DNA of 64,000 nt from Anomaloglossus baeobatrachus (GCF_048569485.1 NC_134357.1:477797260-477861259), one strand, 5' to 3'; positions 32,001-41,625 are shown, numbered from the stretch's first letter. Notes: a model not told the origin generated them from the letters alone. Translations and numbers: made by a program.

Positions 32001-34244
32001 CTCATAGAAATACATGAAGCTGTCACGATCAGGTCAGGAGATGCTCACTCAATCTGGGCAACTCGATCCAAGATCGGATCGATGATCCCGGATGCCTGAA
32101 AGAGCCCTTATGGCGATGATGGCACTGGGACTCGTGTGCCGTTATGTCCTATGACCACTGCAGACAATCAGCGGCCGCTTCACTCTCACTTCCTTGTTAC
32201 GAAACTGGCACTCGGAAGATCTGAGAGCGGTGGCTGCCCCCTGACTTCCTCCGAATGGCAGCTACATCTGAAGGAAGTGAGAATGAAGTGGCCGCTGATT
32301 GTCTGCAGGGGTCACAGGACATAACAGCACGCGAGTCCCGGCATTGAGAAGCTTTAAGCTTCGTTCAGACGAACACTGAACGCTAAAGACCGGTCACATG
32401 TACAAACTGTGGATGTGACTGGACCCTTGTGCTCATCTGCTCCATACACCCGCTTCCGAATTGCACCGTACATGTACGGTGGATGTCATGAAGGGGTTAA
32501 TATATACCAGAAGGAGCACATATATTCTAGACACACATACACACACACTCTCTCTAGAGGACTTACCACTATTCCATCTGCTGTTCAGCCTTCAAAAGGT
32601 GATATCACGGTCACATGATCTTGATGTCACCAAAGGTCCTGAAGTCCCGCAGAGTACAAGGCCTGTGGTGACATTACGATGGCATGATCTTGATGTCACC
32701 AAAGGTCCTGAAGTCTCACAGAGTACAAGGCCTGTGGTGACATTATGATGGCATGTTCTTGATGTCACCAAAGGTCCTGAAGTCCCGCACAGTACAAGAC
32801 CTGTGGTGACATTATGATGGCATCGTCTTGATGCCACCAAAGATCCTGAAGTCCCGCAGAATACAAGACCTGTGGTGACATTATGATGGCATGATCATGA
32901 TGTCACCAAAGGTCCTGAAGTCCCGCAGAGTACAAGACATGTGATGACTTTACGATGGCATGATCTTGATGTCACCAAAGGTCCTGAAGTCTCACAGAGT
33001 ACAAGACCTGTGGTGACATTATGATGGCATCGTCTTGATGTCACCAAAGGTCCTGAAGTCCCGCACAGTACAAGACCTGTGGTGACATTATGATGGCATC
33101 GTCTTGATGTCACCAAAGGTCCTGAAGTCCCGCACAGTACAAGGCCTGTGGTGACATTATGATGGCATGATCATGATGTCACCAAAGGTCCTGAAGTCCC
33201 GCAGAGTACAAGACCTGTGGTGACATTATGATGGCATGATCATATGTCACCAAAGGCCCCTAAGAATACTCCACATCGGAAGCTACACTCATAGTGTAAC
33301 TCCTGATGCAGACATCGGAGGCTCCCAAGGAGAGTGGGGGTCATGGGCAACTGACCAATTTTCCGCATTCTGGCCCCATCAAAAACTGCTGGATAAAGCT
33401 TGTATATCATCTCTGCTGTTCCAAGCAGGGGACACCAGGTGGCAGCATGACATAAACTCATACACAGGGTAGAACATATTGAGATGGGTCATCTGAAACA
33501 AACACTTTATTCCAAAGGGGTATTTCAGACCCCGCTACAGGATTGGTGGGGATCCCAGCAACCAGGGTGATGATGTCCCCGGGTGTCTTACCTGTGCCAC
33601 AGATCCCTGCTCATAGAAGAACAGGTGAGAATTATCCCCAACCAGGACCTCCGATCCCCTGAGCCGGCAGTGAACCATGACTGGTGAGAGACGAGACATT
33701 AATGATAACCCCAGCACTGCACTCCTCTGCTTGCTGTCAGTGAATGACAGAGGCACAAAGCCCCCAATACATTGTGAGGAGACTGGGACTAGATGGGTGT
33801 CCTAGGCCTCTGGGTGCAGCAAATGGTTCCATTCAGTTGCAGCAAGCAGAGATCTTAAAAATGGCAACAATACAGCATAAATCTGTTAATCTTTTGCTAT
33901 AAACTCACCTGAGATCAGGTTTCCCATGGTCCCGGTGGTTACGAACAGCGCGTCTTCCGTCCCCAGGAGCGGCGCCGCCTGTCGTTGAATCTCTGTACGC
34001 CAAAAAATGTACATTGCTATTGGCTAAATTGCACTTAAAGGGATGCTCCACTTACAAAGATAATTTATGAGGGGTACAATGAGCCACCATTTCTTTAAAT
34101 TGATCCCCCACTGTACTCACCATTCACGGTGGGATCTTCACCATAGACGTCATCTCCGACCTCCGCCTCGGCCATAGCCCTCCTCATCTCTGCGCAGGGC
34201 TTGGTGACGGTGTCGCTGCGCAGATCCACCACTACGGCGCTCAT
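23080..34244 (-). CDS. tha1: THA1, L-threonine aldolase (seven coding exons)
   Basis: PLP-dependent aldolase that splits threonine/allo-threonine to glycine and acetaldehyde. Coding exons in gene order: 34244-34121, 33992-33909, 33680-33592, 26144-25959, 25882-25745, 25656-25464, 23357-23080. All have AG/GT borders and compatible phases, giving 363 aa with no internal stop. Motifs: [12 protein letters not shown] (residues 5-16), [39 protein letters not shown] with the PLP-stacking His at 89, [30 protein letters not shown] with Asp176 and Arg179, and SLCLSK ending exon 5 with the PLP lysine at 207, followed by [10 protein letters not shown] in exon 6. The start at 34244 has the better Kozak context; an in-frame ATG at 34274 would add ten residues, and the frame stays open further up, so a 5' exon is possible. 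The human orthologue THA1P is a pseudogene; this copy looks functional. Confidence 0.95.
24187..25238. mobile_element. Foldback MITE, TTA target duplication, in THA1 intron 6
   Basis: The ends GGCTGGTTTCAGACGTCCGTG and CACGGACGTCTGAAACCGGCC are inverted repeats flanked by TTA at 24184-24186 and 25239-25241, as for PIF/Harbinger. The arms pair over most of their length: AAAGACCCGTGTTTTCTCC and CAGCGCTGATTTCTTCTGC have counterparts in the other arm. The left arm is interrupted by a SINE. No ORF. Confidence 0.85.
24475..24576 (+). mobile_element. SINE-like insertion with L2-type tail
   Basis: The sequence TAGATTGTGAGCCCCAATGG through GCGCTATATAAATGAATAAA ends in (ATT)n. This is the common 3' end shared by amphibian and fish SINEs and L2 LINEs. 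It lies between CCTGTATC and TATCCAGCGC, while the matching right arm reads straight through, so the insertion point and a short ATC/TATC duplication are visible. Confidence 0.75.
26300..26835. repeat. ATCCACTGATTGATTGGCTG minisatellite in THA1 intron 3
   Basis: More than 20 diverged units of about 20-27 bp on the theme GGCTGCAGCATCCACTGATTGATT. The Asp/Ala/Asn-rich minus-strand ORF near 26628-26957 comes from it. Confidence 0.9.
27312..27400 (-). repeat. Internal complementary region of the second DIRS element
   Basis: GTGCTGTCGTGGACTCAGG through GTAAGTAATTTAGTC is the reverse complement of the left end (27078-27130). The following TTTTCCTTTCGTCACGACAG through CACGAGAGA is the reverse complement of the right end (31620-31653). 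The join marks the two termini. Confidence 0.88.
28130..30960. repeat. 2.8-kb AGGCACAGAGGCCAAG minisatellite inside the DIRS element
   Basis: Hundreds of short units: AGGCACAGAGGCCAAG (about 16-18 bp) dominate to 29500, a CCACACAGAGGCCAGGAAG version runs 29575-29860, and GAGGCCAGGAGGCCCAGA and CCACAGAGGCCAGGAGTCC versions follow to 30950. The plus strand is strongly purine-biased. Long ORFs in several frames (up to 767 codons of Leu/Cys/Ala/Pro/Ser repeats) are artefacts of the low-complexity unit. Confidence 0.93.
30961..31550. other. GC-rich unique segment of the second DIRS element
   Basis: GC-rich with many CpG, lying at the 5' (sense) side between minisatellite and terminal repeat. It may be a remnant of the leader or gag region of the parent element; I recognise no motif. 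Confidence 0.4.
31917..32107. mobile_element. 191-bp MITE with TTA target duplication
   Basis: The ends GGGCTCTTTCAGG and CCTGAAAGAGCCC are perfect inverted repeats flanked by TTA (31914-31916 and 32108-32110), with further pairing of GATCATCGGTCCGATC-type sequence. TWA duplication and size fit PIF/Harbinger MITEs. Confidence 0.88.
32130..32345. repeat. Foldback repeat
   Basis: The arms GACTCGTGTGCCGTTATGTC...GACAATCAGCGGCCGCTTCA and its complement TGAAGTGGCCGCTGATTGTC...ACATAACAGCACGCGAGTCC pair over about 70 bp around a 60-bp loop. A non-autonomous foldback transposon is likely; no target duplication was identified. Confidence 0.75.
32612..33250. repeat. 69-bp minisatellite, about nine copies, THA1 intron 3
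   Basis: The unit TTGATGTCACCAAAGGTCCT...TGACATTATGATGGCATGAT starts at 32621, 32690 and 32759 and continues every 69 bp. Because 69 is a multiple of three, several frames stay open, giving repetitive small ORFs on both strands. Confidence 0.95.
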
Positions 34245-34706
34245 GTTTGCACCGCTATCTCTCCTTGTATACATGGGGCGTGCAGGGGGGCAAAATGGTG
34301 GCACGCTAAGCCCCCAACCTTTATAGCGATGAGGACTGACCTGAAAAATATATGGAAATGATTAACCATTTACATCTGATCATCCAGAATATCTAATAAT
34401 CCGGCACCTGCCCATGCCAGAGGCGCAAAATATCACTGTATTATTCTGGGAGGATCATCTTCTGCTCCCCTTTCCCACATGGTATAAAAGTCTCCCATGT
34501 TGCAAAATGCTACAAAAATTCCTACATTTGCAAAGCACCAATATGCATGCAGCCATAATACAATACCCAGCAGCGGATTCCCAGGGACACAGCCGCCCTC
34601 ACTGTTCTCATGGGGCCAGATGCAAGTAACTTTATGGAATTTGGACCCTAGGGGCCGCCGTTCTTCATGGAAATCTGCTGCTTTTTTTTTTTACTGTAAA
34701 TGCCGG

Positions 34707-34788
34707 ACTACATTTCCCGCGATGCACCGGGCTCACTCTAGGAGGCGGTGGGTGGAGAAAGGCAGATAGGCACGCTGGGAGCTGTAGT
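34707..34788. promoter_or_regulatory. tha1: Two ZNF143/SBS-type motifs, likely THA1 promoter
   Basis: ACTACATTTCCCGCGATGC (34707-34725, plus strand) and ACTACAGCTCCCAGCGTGC (34770-34788, minus strand) both fit the ACTACAnnnnCCCAnnaTGC SBS motif, the first with CCCG for CCCA. They lie about 460-540 bp upstream of the THA1 ATG. This motif concentrates at vertebrate transcription starts, so a noncoding first exon starting nearby is inferred. Confidence 0.6.
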
Positions 34789-34799
34789 TTAACCCTCTG

Positions 34800-35502
34800 C
34801 CGACAGCTGTATCCACTAGGTAATGTGTGACTTGGAGAAAAGTTGTTAGCGATTCCTTACTATCTACTTGTGATTAGAACTTCTCTGAAAACCACGAATA
34901 ATTGAATGTAGGGGTAAAATAGAGCAGTTTCCATTAACAGCCAATCAAATTCCGGCTCTTATCTTTCCAAGGCAGGTTAGATAATAAAAGAACGGAGCTG
35001 ATTGGTTGCTATGGACAACAGCTTTGCAGGAAATGGAGGCATTCATAATTATATTAGGGAATTGCTGGATAAGCTATTATTTAAAGGGACAGACACATTT
35101 ATAAAGAACACTGATGCATTTGACAAGAAATACTGTAACCTTTCAGACAGATCCTTTTAGACAGTAGCAGTTCCCTAATATGCTTTTATAAGAATTTGCA
35201 GCTCAAACCGTTCCCCATAGCAACCAACCAGATGTCATCTTCCCACTCTGTCCTGTAGAATGATAGTAGTGACCACCATGACTGAGGTTTTATCTTTGAC
35301 CCCTCGAATCAATCATCTTATTTGTGATTTTACAGGAAAAATGAAGGCGAGTCACCGGACGGGCATCTTCTTAAGACGCCGGATCCCAATACAAGGCTTG
35401 AAAATGGCATCATCCAGCTTTCCCAGTGTCCTGCATGGCAAATAGAATGAACAGGGTGTAAAACTAGGTAAATTTCCATTTAGCTTTATTAATATGGCTA
35501 CG
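34800..35502. other. Intergenic, nothing recognised
   Basis: Upstream of the THA1 promoter region. AT-rich, with a TTAAAGGGACAG motif near 35082 that resembles the end of a TTAA-type element but has no visible partner. Confidence 0.4.
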
Positions 35503-36287
35503 TGTTAGGGCCAGGTGGACGGGCAGACCCAGGAGGTGGATCCACTGGGCCGAACTCCTTGATGAAGGTAAGGGGTCCGGTAGCCGGAGCACTACGGGTA
35601 GCAGGACAGTCCGTGCACAAGAGTAGAATGGAGAAGTCCCTGGGACCACGGAGTCACTGATGGTAGTCCGGGTGACGGAGCTCAGGTTCGGAAGCCGAGA
35701 TGTTGTCAGGCGGAGTCCGGAACCGATGGAGCAAGAGGACGGGTCACCGCAGGGATCAGAGATGGAACGGACTGTCAGGATGGCAGATAGTCAGCGTTCG
35801 GGGTTCGGGATTCGGCAGGACCGGATGGCGAGGCAGGATCGGCTCTAGAAGAGAGAGAGGTGAGTATATCACAGGAACACAAGGAGACCTGACTCCTAGC
35901 TTGGGAAACACGAAGAACAGGCCCCGTCCACTTGGACACTTAACCCCTTTATACCCTGTACCTGTGTGCCCAATTTCCTGTTAGTGGACGCTGGCCCTTT
36001 AAGAAAGGGTCAATGACCGCGCGCGCGCCCTAATGCGCATGCGCGAGGCCCGGGTGCCAGAAGCCAGGGCAGGGAGCAGTGAGGAGGAAGCAGCAGAGCC
36101 GGGCTGGGGCTGAGAAGCCGACGGGCGCCGGGAGCGGGGACCAGGACGCCTGGGAACCGCAGGCAATGGAGGCTGGAGACCGGAGAGCGGCGGAGGCCGG
36201 ACAGAAGAACCGGGGAGCGACGCAGGGAAGCCGGGGACCGTGGCAGGTGAGCCGGGGAGCAGAGCAGGGGACCCGGGGAGCGTGACA
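35503..36287 (-). repeat. 3' LTR of the Gypsy element
   Basis: 785 bp. In sense orientation it begins TGTCACGCTCCCCGGG. It encodes the last ~96 codons of the pol frame. In sense orientation the element's purine tract lies just before it (36288-36315, C-rich on the plus strand). Confidence 0.95.
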
Positions 36288-39200
36288 GTACCCCCCCCAC
36301 GCCCCCCTCCCCGCAACCGGGACAGGAAGGCACGGATCAGAGGAGTACCCACATTCTCCCGGGGTTCCCAGGACCTATCCTCAGGACCATACCCTGCCCA
36401 GTCTACCAGGAAGAACTGTCGGCCCCGTACGGTTTTCATGGCCACGATATCCCTTACCGCATAGATGTCGTCATCGGCAATAGGAGGAGGAGCCGAACTG
36501 GCAGCAGCGGAGAAGGGACCAAGGACAACCGGCTTGAGCAGGGAGACGTGGAAGGAGTTGGGTATCCTCATCGTGGCCGGGAGCTGCAGCTTGTAGGAGA
36601 CCTCATTGATCTTGCTGAGGACTTTAAACGGCCCGATGTAGCGAGGTCCCAGCTTGTAGGATGGTAGCTTCAATCGGACGTACTTGGAAGCAAGCCAGAT
36701 GAGATCTCCTGGAGAGAAACACGGAGGGTCCAGACGCCTCTTGTCTGCGTGTCTCTTCATCCGCAGGGAAGCACGTCCAAGGGACGCCTTAACAGAGTCC
36801 CAAATGGTTGCAAAGTCACGGGCTACAGCATCAGCAGCAGGGACATCCGAGGAAGAGGATACAGGCAATGGGACGGAAGGCTGAAGTCCGTAAACGACAT
36901 GGAAGGGAGAGCTGGAGGAGGACTCACTGACGTGATGGTTATGGGAGAATTCAGCCCAAGGAAGAAGCGTGGACCAGTCGTCATGATGGGCGTTGACGTA
37001 GTGACGTAAGAAGGAGGTCAAGATCTGATTGACCCGTTCCACTTGGCCGTTCGACTGAGGATGGTAGGCTGAAGAAAAGTTCAGAGTCACTCCCAGATGT
37101 TTGCAGAGAGCCCCCCAGAAGCGGGAGGTGAACTGAGTTCCTCTGTCGGACACAATGTGTGATGGAAAGCCATGCAAACGGAAGATGTGTTGTATATAGG
37201 CGTCAGCGAGTTCCTGGGCAGAGGGCAGTCCAGCCATAGGGACGAAATGAGCCATTTTAGAGAACCGATCCACCACGACCCATATGACTGTGTGTCCGGA
37301 GGACAATGGCAAGTCCGTAATAAAGTCCATCGCAATGTGTTGCCACGGAACTGAGGGTATAGGCAGAGGCAGAAGACGGCCATATGGCAGGTGTTTGGGC
37401 GTCTTGTTCCTGGCACAAGAGGAGCAGGCTGAGACAAAAGAAGCGACGTCCGTGCGAAGGGATGGCCACCAGTAATGACGTACAATCGTACTCCATGTTC
37501 TCTTCTGACCAGCATGACCGGCTATTTTCGAGGCATGGCCCCAGTGTAACACTTTTTGCCTGTCAGTCTCAGAGACATAGGTCTTCCCGGGCGGTATCTG
37601 GGCCAGGGTGACAGGAGTCACCGGAATGATTTTACTAGGGCAGATGATGGGCTGGGATGTCTCCTCCTCCTGCTCCATGGGCATGAAAGACCTGGACAAG
37701 GCATCTGCGCGTACATTCTTGTCCGCGGGTCGGAAATGGAGCTGGAAATCGAATCTGGCAAAGAACAAGGACCACCTGGCTTGCCGTGGGTTCAGTCGCT
37801 GAGCAGACCGCAGGTATTCCAGGTTCTTGTGGTCCGTGTAAATAATAACGGGGTACACTGCTCCTTCCAGAAGGTAGCGCCATTCCTCCAGAGCCAGTTT
37901 GACTGCCAATAGCTCTCGGTCACCGATGGTGTAGTTGCGTTCCGGCGCTGAGAAGCTCTTGGAGAAGAAACCGCAAGTCACCATCTTCCCGGAGGAGGAC
38001 TTCTGCATGAGCACTGCTCCGGCTCCCGAGGAGGAGGCATCCACCTCCAAGGTGAACTGTCGGTTTAACTCCGGATGGTGGAGCACAGGAGAGGAGGCAA
38101 ATGCCCGCTTCAGAGAGCCAAACGCGGCGTCGGCCGCAGGTGACCAGTCCTTTGGATTAGCCCCCTTCTTGGTCAAGGCGGAGAGAGGAGCAGTCAGAGC
38201 AGAGAAGTGAGGGATGAACTGGCGGTAATAGTTGGCGAATCCCAGAAAGTGTTGGATTGCCTTTAGTCCAGAAGGAGGAGGCCAGTTGAGAATGGAAGAG
38301 ACCTTCTTCGGATCCATCTGCAGTCCGGTATCGGAGATGACGTAACCCAGGAAGGGAAGAGAAGACTGCTCGAAGACACACTTCTCGTACTTGGCGTACA
38401 GACGATTCTCCCTCAGTCGTCGTAGTACCAGCTGCACGTTCTCTCTGTGGGTCTGGAGGTCCGGAGAAAAGACCAGGATGTCATCAAGATACACCACCAC
38501 ACAGACGTAGAGAAGGTCTCGGAACACGTCGTTCACCAATTCCTGAAAGACTGCTGGGGGGTTACACAGGCCGAAGGGCATCACACAGTATTCATAGTGC
38601 CCATCGCGAGTATTGAACGTGGTCTTCCATTCGTCCCCAGAGCGGATGCGGACCAGGTTGTAGGCACCCCGAAGATCCAACTTGGTGAACACACGAGCTC
38701 CTCTAAGCCGATCAAACAATTCGGGGATGAGCGGCAGGGGGTACTTGTTTTTCACGGTGATTTGGTTCAATCCCCGGTAGTCTATGCATGGGCGTAGGTC
38801 ACCTTCTTTCTTCTTAACGAAGAAGAAGCCTGCTCCAGCAGGAGAGGAGGATCTCCGAATGAATCCCCTTGCCAGGCTCTCTGTGATGTAAGTAGACATG
38901 GCCCTTGTTTCGGCTGGAGACAGCGGATATATCCGTCCTCGAGGTGGTGTAGTTCCCGGGAGCAGGTCGATGGCACAATCGTAAGGACGATGTGGCGGAA
39001 GTACCTCTGATTCCTTTTTGTCAAAGACGTCCGCGAAAGACCAATAGGCCGAGGGCAGTCCCGGTAGGGACTCTGGAACCGGAGGTCGTCGGATGGGTTG
39101 TATGGTCTTCAGACAGTTCTCATGGCAAGAAGAGCCCCATCGGGTGATTTCACCAGTGCCCCAGCTGACTGACGGTTCGTGTGTCCGTAACCAGGGAAGT

Positions 39201-39532
39201 CCCAGCAGGATTTGATGGGACATGTGTGGGAGGACGTAGAGAGCGATGTTCTCGGTGTGCAGGGCACCGATACGCAGTTCGACCGGCCTGGTGATCCAGG
39301 AGATGGTGTCAGAGAGGGGTCTCCCATCCACAGAGGCAATCACGAGGGGTTTGTCGAGTGGAGTAACAGGCACCTGGTACTTGTCCACCGTGGCCTGCTG
39401 GATGAAATTGCCTGCTGCCCCGGAATCGAGGTACGCCTCGGCCGTGAACCGCGTCTCTCCCGTTGTCACTTGAACAGTCCACGTAACCGGGTCTGAGAGA
39501 GTCCCAGCACCTAGGGTGGCCTCTCCTACCAA
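35999..39532 (-). CDS. Gypsy Pol: protease, RT, RNase H, integrase, chromodomain
   Basis: 1,177-codon frame. Protease: EAYLDSGAAGNFI (DSG active site). RT: VKKKEGDLRPCIDYRGLN, FTKLDLRGAYNLVRI and VVYLDDILVFS (YLDD catalytic pair). RNase H: FTLEVDASSSGAGAVL, NYTIGDRELLAV and YTDHKNLEYL. Integrase: an HHCC-like HWGHASKIAGHAGQKRT...CSSCARNK region, then MDFITDLPLSSGHTVIW, IVSDRGTQFTSRFW and AYHPQSNGQVERVNQ (D-D-E core), with the GPFKVL module. Chromodomain: YAVRDIVAMKTVRGRQFFL followed by DWAGYGPEDRSWEPRENV. The last ~96 codons, Pro/Ser-rich, are read from the 3' LTR. Confidence 0.95.
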   Translation of the reverse strand: MVGEATLGAGTLSDPVTWTVQVTTGETRFTAEAYLDSGAAGNFIQQATVDKYQVPVTPLDKPLVIASVDGRPLSDTISWITRPVELRIGALHTENIALYVLPHMSHQILLGLPWLRTHEPSVSWGTGEITRWGSSCHENCLKTIQPIRRPPVPESLPGLPSAYWSFADVFDKKESEVLPPHRPYDCAIDLLPGTTPPRGRIYPLSPAETRAMSTYITESLARGFIRRSSSPAGAGFFFVKKKEGDLRPCIDYRGLNQITVKNKYPLPLIPELFDRLRGARVFTKLDLRGAYNLVRIRSGDEWKTTFNTRDGHYEYCVMPFGLCNPPAVFQELVNDVFRDLLYVCVVVYLDDILVFSPDLQTHRENVQLVLRRLRENRLYAKYEKCVFEQSSLPFLGYVISDTGLQMDPKKVSSILNWPPPSGLKAIQHFLGFANYYRQFIPHFSALTAPLSALTKKGANPKDWSPAADAAFGSLKRAFASSPVLHHPELNRQFTLEVDASSSGAGAVLMQKSSSGKMVTCGFFSKSFSAPERNYTIGDRELLAVKLALEEWRYLLEGAVYPVIIYTDHKNLEYLRSAQRLNPRQARWSLFFARFDFQLHFRPADKNVRADALSRSFMPMEQEEETSQPIICPSKIIPVTPVTLAQIPPGKTYVSETDRQKVLHWGHASKIAGHAGQKRTWSTIVRHYWWPSLRTDVASFVSACSSCARNKTPKHLPYGRLLPLPIPSVPWQHIAMDFITDLPLSSGHTVIWVVVDRFSKMAHFVPMAGLPSAQELADAYIQHIFRLHGFPSHIVSDRGTQFTSRFWGALCKHLGVTLNFSSAYHPQSNGQVERVNQILTSFLRHYVNAHHDDWSTLLPWAEFSHNHHVSESSSSSPFHVVYGLQPSVPLPVSSSSDVPAADAVARDFATIWDSVKASLGRASLRMKRHADKRRLDPPCFSPGDLIWLASKYVRLKLPSYKLGPRYIGPFKVLSKINEVSYKLQLPATMRIPNSFHVSLLKPVVLGPFSAAASSAPPPIADDDIYAVRDIVAMKTVRGRQFFLVDWAGYGPEDRSWEPRENVGTPLIRAFLSRLRGGGRGGGTVTLPGSPALLPGSPATVPGFPASLPGSSVRPPPLSGLQPPLPAVPRRPGPRSRRPSASQPQPGSAASSSLLPALASGTRASRMRIRARARSLTLS

Positions 39533-39534
39533 CC

Positions 39535-40410
39535 CTAGGCTTTGGAGTTTCCCGGCCTCTCTGGACAGGAGCGTAGCAGGTGTGTGCCCTCTCCGCAGTA
39601 GAAGTAGAGGCCCTTGGCGAGCCGCTCTGCTCGGCGTTGTTCAGACTGCCGCACACGGTCGATCTGCATGGGCTCGTGGACGGAGACACCAGATGCCGTT
39701 GACTGAAGTACGGCGGGCTTCTGCGGAGGAGAGGAATGCCGTACCGGATGTCTCTCACGGGACACCTCTTTGGATCGCTCCTGAAAGCGAATGTCCACTC
39801 GAGTCGCTAGGGTAATCAGGGCATCCAGGGTGGACGGTACGTCACGACCAGCCAGCTCATCTTTAATTCGACCCGAGAGTCCTTCCCAGAAGGCGGCGGT
39901 TAGAGCCTCGTTGTTCCACCCGAGTTCCGAAGCCAAGGTGCGAAAACGGATGGCATATTGACCCACCGTCAGAGTCCCCTGACATAACCGGAGAAGAGAT
40001 GAGGCAGACGCGGAGGCGCGTCCGGGCTCGTCAAAGGTGCCACGAAATGCCTGCAGGAACTCCTGGATGTTCGTGGTCACAGGGTCCTCCTTCTCCCACA
40101 AGGGGTTCATCCACGCCAATGCCTCACCCTCTAGATGGGACATCATGAAGGCGACCTTGGCTTGGTCAGAGGCAAACAAATGCGGCAGCTGCGTGAAATG
40201 GAGGGAGCATTGGTTTATGAATCCCCTGCAGGTCTTGGGATCTCCGGCGTACCGGGGTGGTGAGGCCAAACGAAGCCTGGAAGCATCTGAGGAGGCTGCC
40301 ACGGGAGCTGGAGCCGTGGATTGTCTAGTGGAAGCCCGAGATGCTGAAGATGTAACCGACGCTTGTAGCGTGTTCAGGCGGGCGTCCACAGAAGACATGA
40401 ATTCCAGCAT
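39535..40410 (-). CDS. Gypsy Gag
   Basis: Gag frame immediately upstream of pol. Capsid region: SPPRYAGDPKTCRGFINQCS, FMMSHLEGEALAWMNPLWEK, FRGTFDEPGRASASASSLL, VGQYAIRFRTLASELGW and LSGRIKDELAG, the standard retrotransposon gag helices. A C-terminal knuckle (YCGEGTHLLRSCP) supplies nucleic-acid binding. The leader MDPAEALAALQEEL near 40480 is probably the natural N-terminus of the family. Confidence 0.9.
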   Translation of the reverse strand: MLEFMSSVDARLNTLQASVTSSASRASTRQSTAPAPVAASSDASRLRLASPPRYAGDPKTCRGFINQCSLHFTQLPHLFASDQAKVAFMMSHLEGEALAWMNPLWEKEDPVTTNIQEFLQAFRGTFDEPGRASASASSLLRLCQGTLTVGQYAIRFRTLASELGWNNEALTAAFWEGLSGRIKDELAGRDVPSTLDALITLATRVDIRFQERSKEVSRERHPVRHSSPPQKPAVLQSTASGVSVHEPMQIDRVRQSEQRRAERLAKGLYFYCGEGTHLLRSCPERPGNSKA

Positions 40411-40492
40411 GCGGGTCTGAGTCTAACGCTGGCGTGTGAGTTCCTCCTGCAAGGCCGCTAGTGCTTCGGCGGGATCCATGGCCTGTTCTTAC

Positions 40493-41277
40493 TGTTAGGG
40501 CCAGGTGGACGGGCAGACCCAGGAGGTGGATCCACTGGGCCGAACTCCTTGATGAAGGTAAGGGGTCCGGTAGCCGGAGCACTACGGGTAGCAGGACAGT
40601 CCGTGCACAAGAGTAGAATGGAGAAGTCCCTGGGACCACGGAGTCACTGATAGTAGTCCGGGTGACGGAGCTCAGGTTCGGAAGCCGAGATGTTGTCAGG
40701 CGGAGTCCGGAACCGATGGAGCGAGAGGACGGGTCACCGCAGGGATCAGAGATGGAACGGACTGTCAGGATGGCAGATAGTCAGCGTTCGGGGTTCGGGA
40801 TTCGGCAGGACCGGATGGCGAGGCAGGATCGGCTCTAGAAGAGAGAGAGGTGAGTATATCACAGGAACACAAGGAGACCTGACTCCTAGCTTGGGAAACA
40901 CGAAGAACAGGCCCCGTCCACTTGGACACTTAACCCCTTTATACCCTGTACCTGTGTGCCCAATTTCCTGTTAGTGGACGCTGGCCCTTTAAGAAAGGGT
41001 CAATGACCGCGCGCGCGCCCTAATGCGCATGCGCGAGGCCCGGGTGCCAGAAGCCAGGGCAGGGAGCAGTGAGGAGGAAGCAGCAGAGCCGGGCTGGGGC
41101 TGAGAAGCCGACGGGCGCCGGGAGCGGGGACCAGGACGCCTGGGAACCGCAGGCAATGGAGGCTGGAGACCGGAGAGCGGCGGAGGCCGGACAGAAGAAC
41201 CGGGGAGCGACGCAGGGAAGCCGGGGACCGTGGCAGGTGAGCCGGGGAGCAGAGCAGGGGACCCGGGGAGCGTGACA
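40493..41277 (-). repeat. 5' LTR of the Gypsy element
   Basis: 785 bp, almost identical to 35503-36287, followed by the CTACG duplicate at 41278. Confidence 0.95.
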
Positions 41278-41282
41278 CTACG

Positions 41283-41625
41283 TTAGGGCTCCACTATGGC
41301 AGCCAAATTGGGTGTCACCCAGCTGTACTGGTAAAGCTAGGCCATGAGCTCCGAGCCATAATGGCGACGATAATGTCAAAATTTTATTCACAATTGGATG
41401 TATTGGGGCTATTGTCATCTTCATAGATGGATATTGTCAGATACTTCTTTTTAAATCAAGCACTTTTGTCATTTACCACTTATTAAAATCTTCAACCGTT
41501 CTTAAGATATTAACACTTTTCTTTTGTTTACAGCCCGTTGCCTAGGAGACCGACCACCCCTGCTGTCTAGCTTGTATGCACTGAGTGGTAACATCCGGCT
41601 CCAGGTGCAAAACAGTGCTTACCAG
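41283..41625. other. Intergenic, nothing recognised
   Basis: Unique-looking sequence between the Gypsy element and the solo LTR, without ORF or repeat. Confidence 0.4.

Larger units (their letters stand above)
35503..41277 (-). mobile_element. Ty3/Gypsy chromovirus, whole-looking and very young
   Basis: LTRs of 785 bp at 35503-36287 and 40493-41277, starting TGTTAGGGCC and ending GCGTGACA in plus orientation, with the 5-bp target duplication CTACG at 35498-35502 and 41278-41282. The LTRs differ at only about two visible positions (roughly 99.7% identical), so the insertion is recent. Gag and pol frames fill the interior and a purine tract borders the 3' LTR (the left one). A chromodomain at the end of pol places it with the vertebrate chromoviruses. 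It looks largely whole; I count at most one possible break, near the start of gag. Confidence 0.95.
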
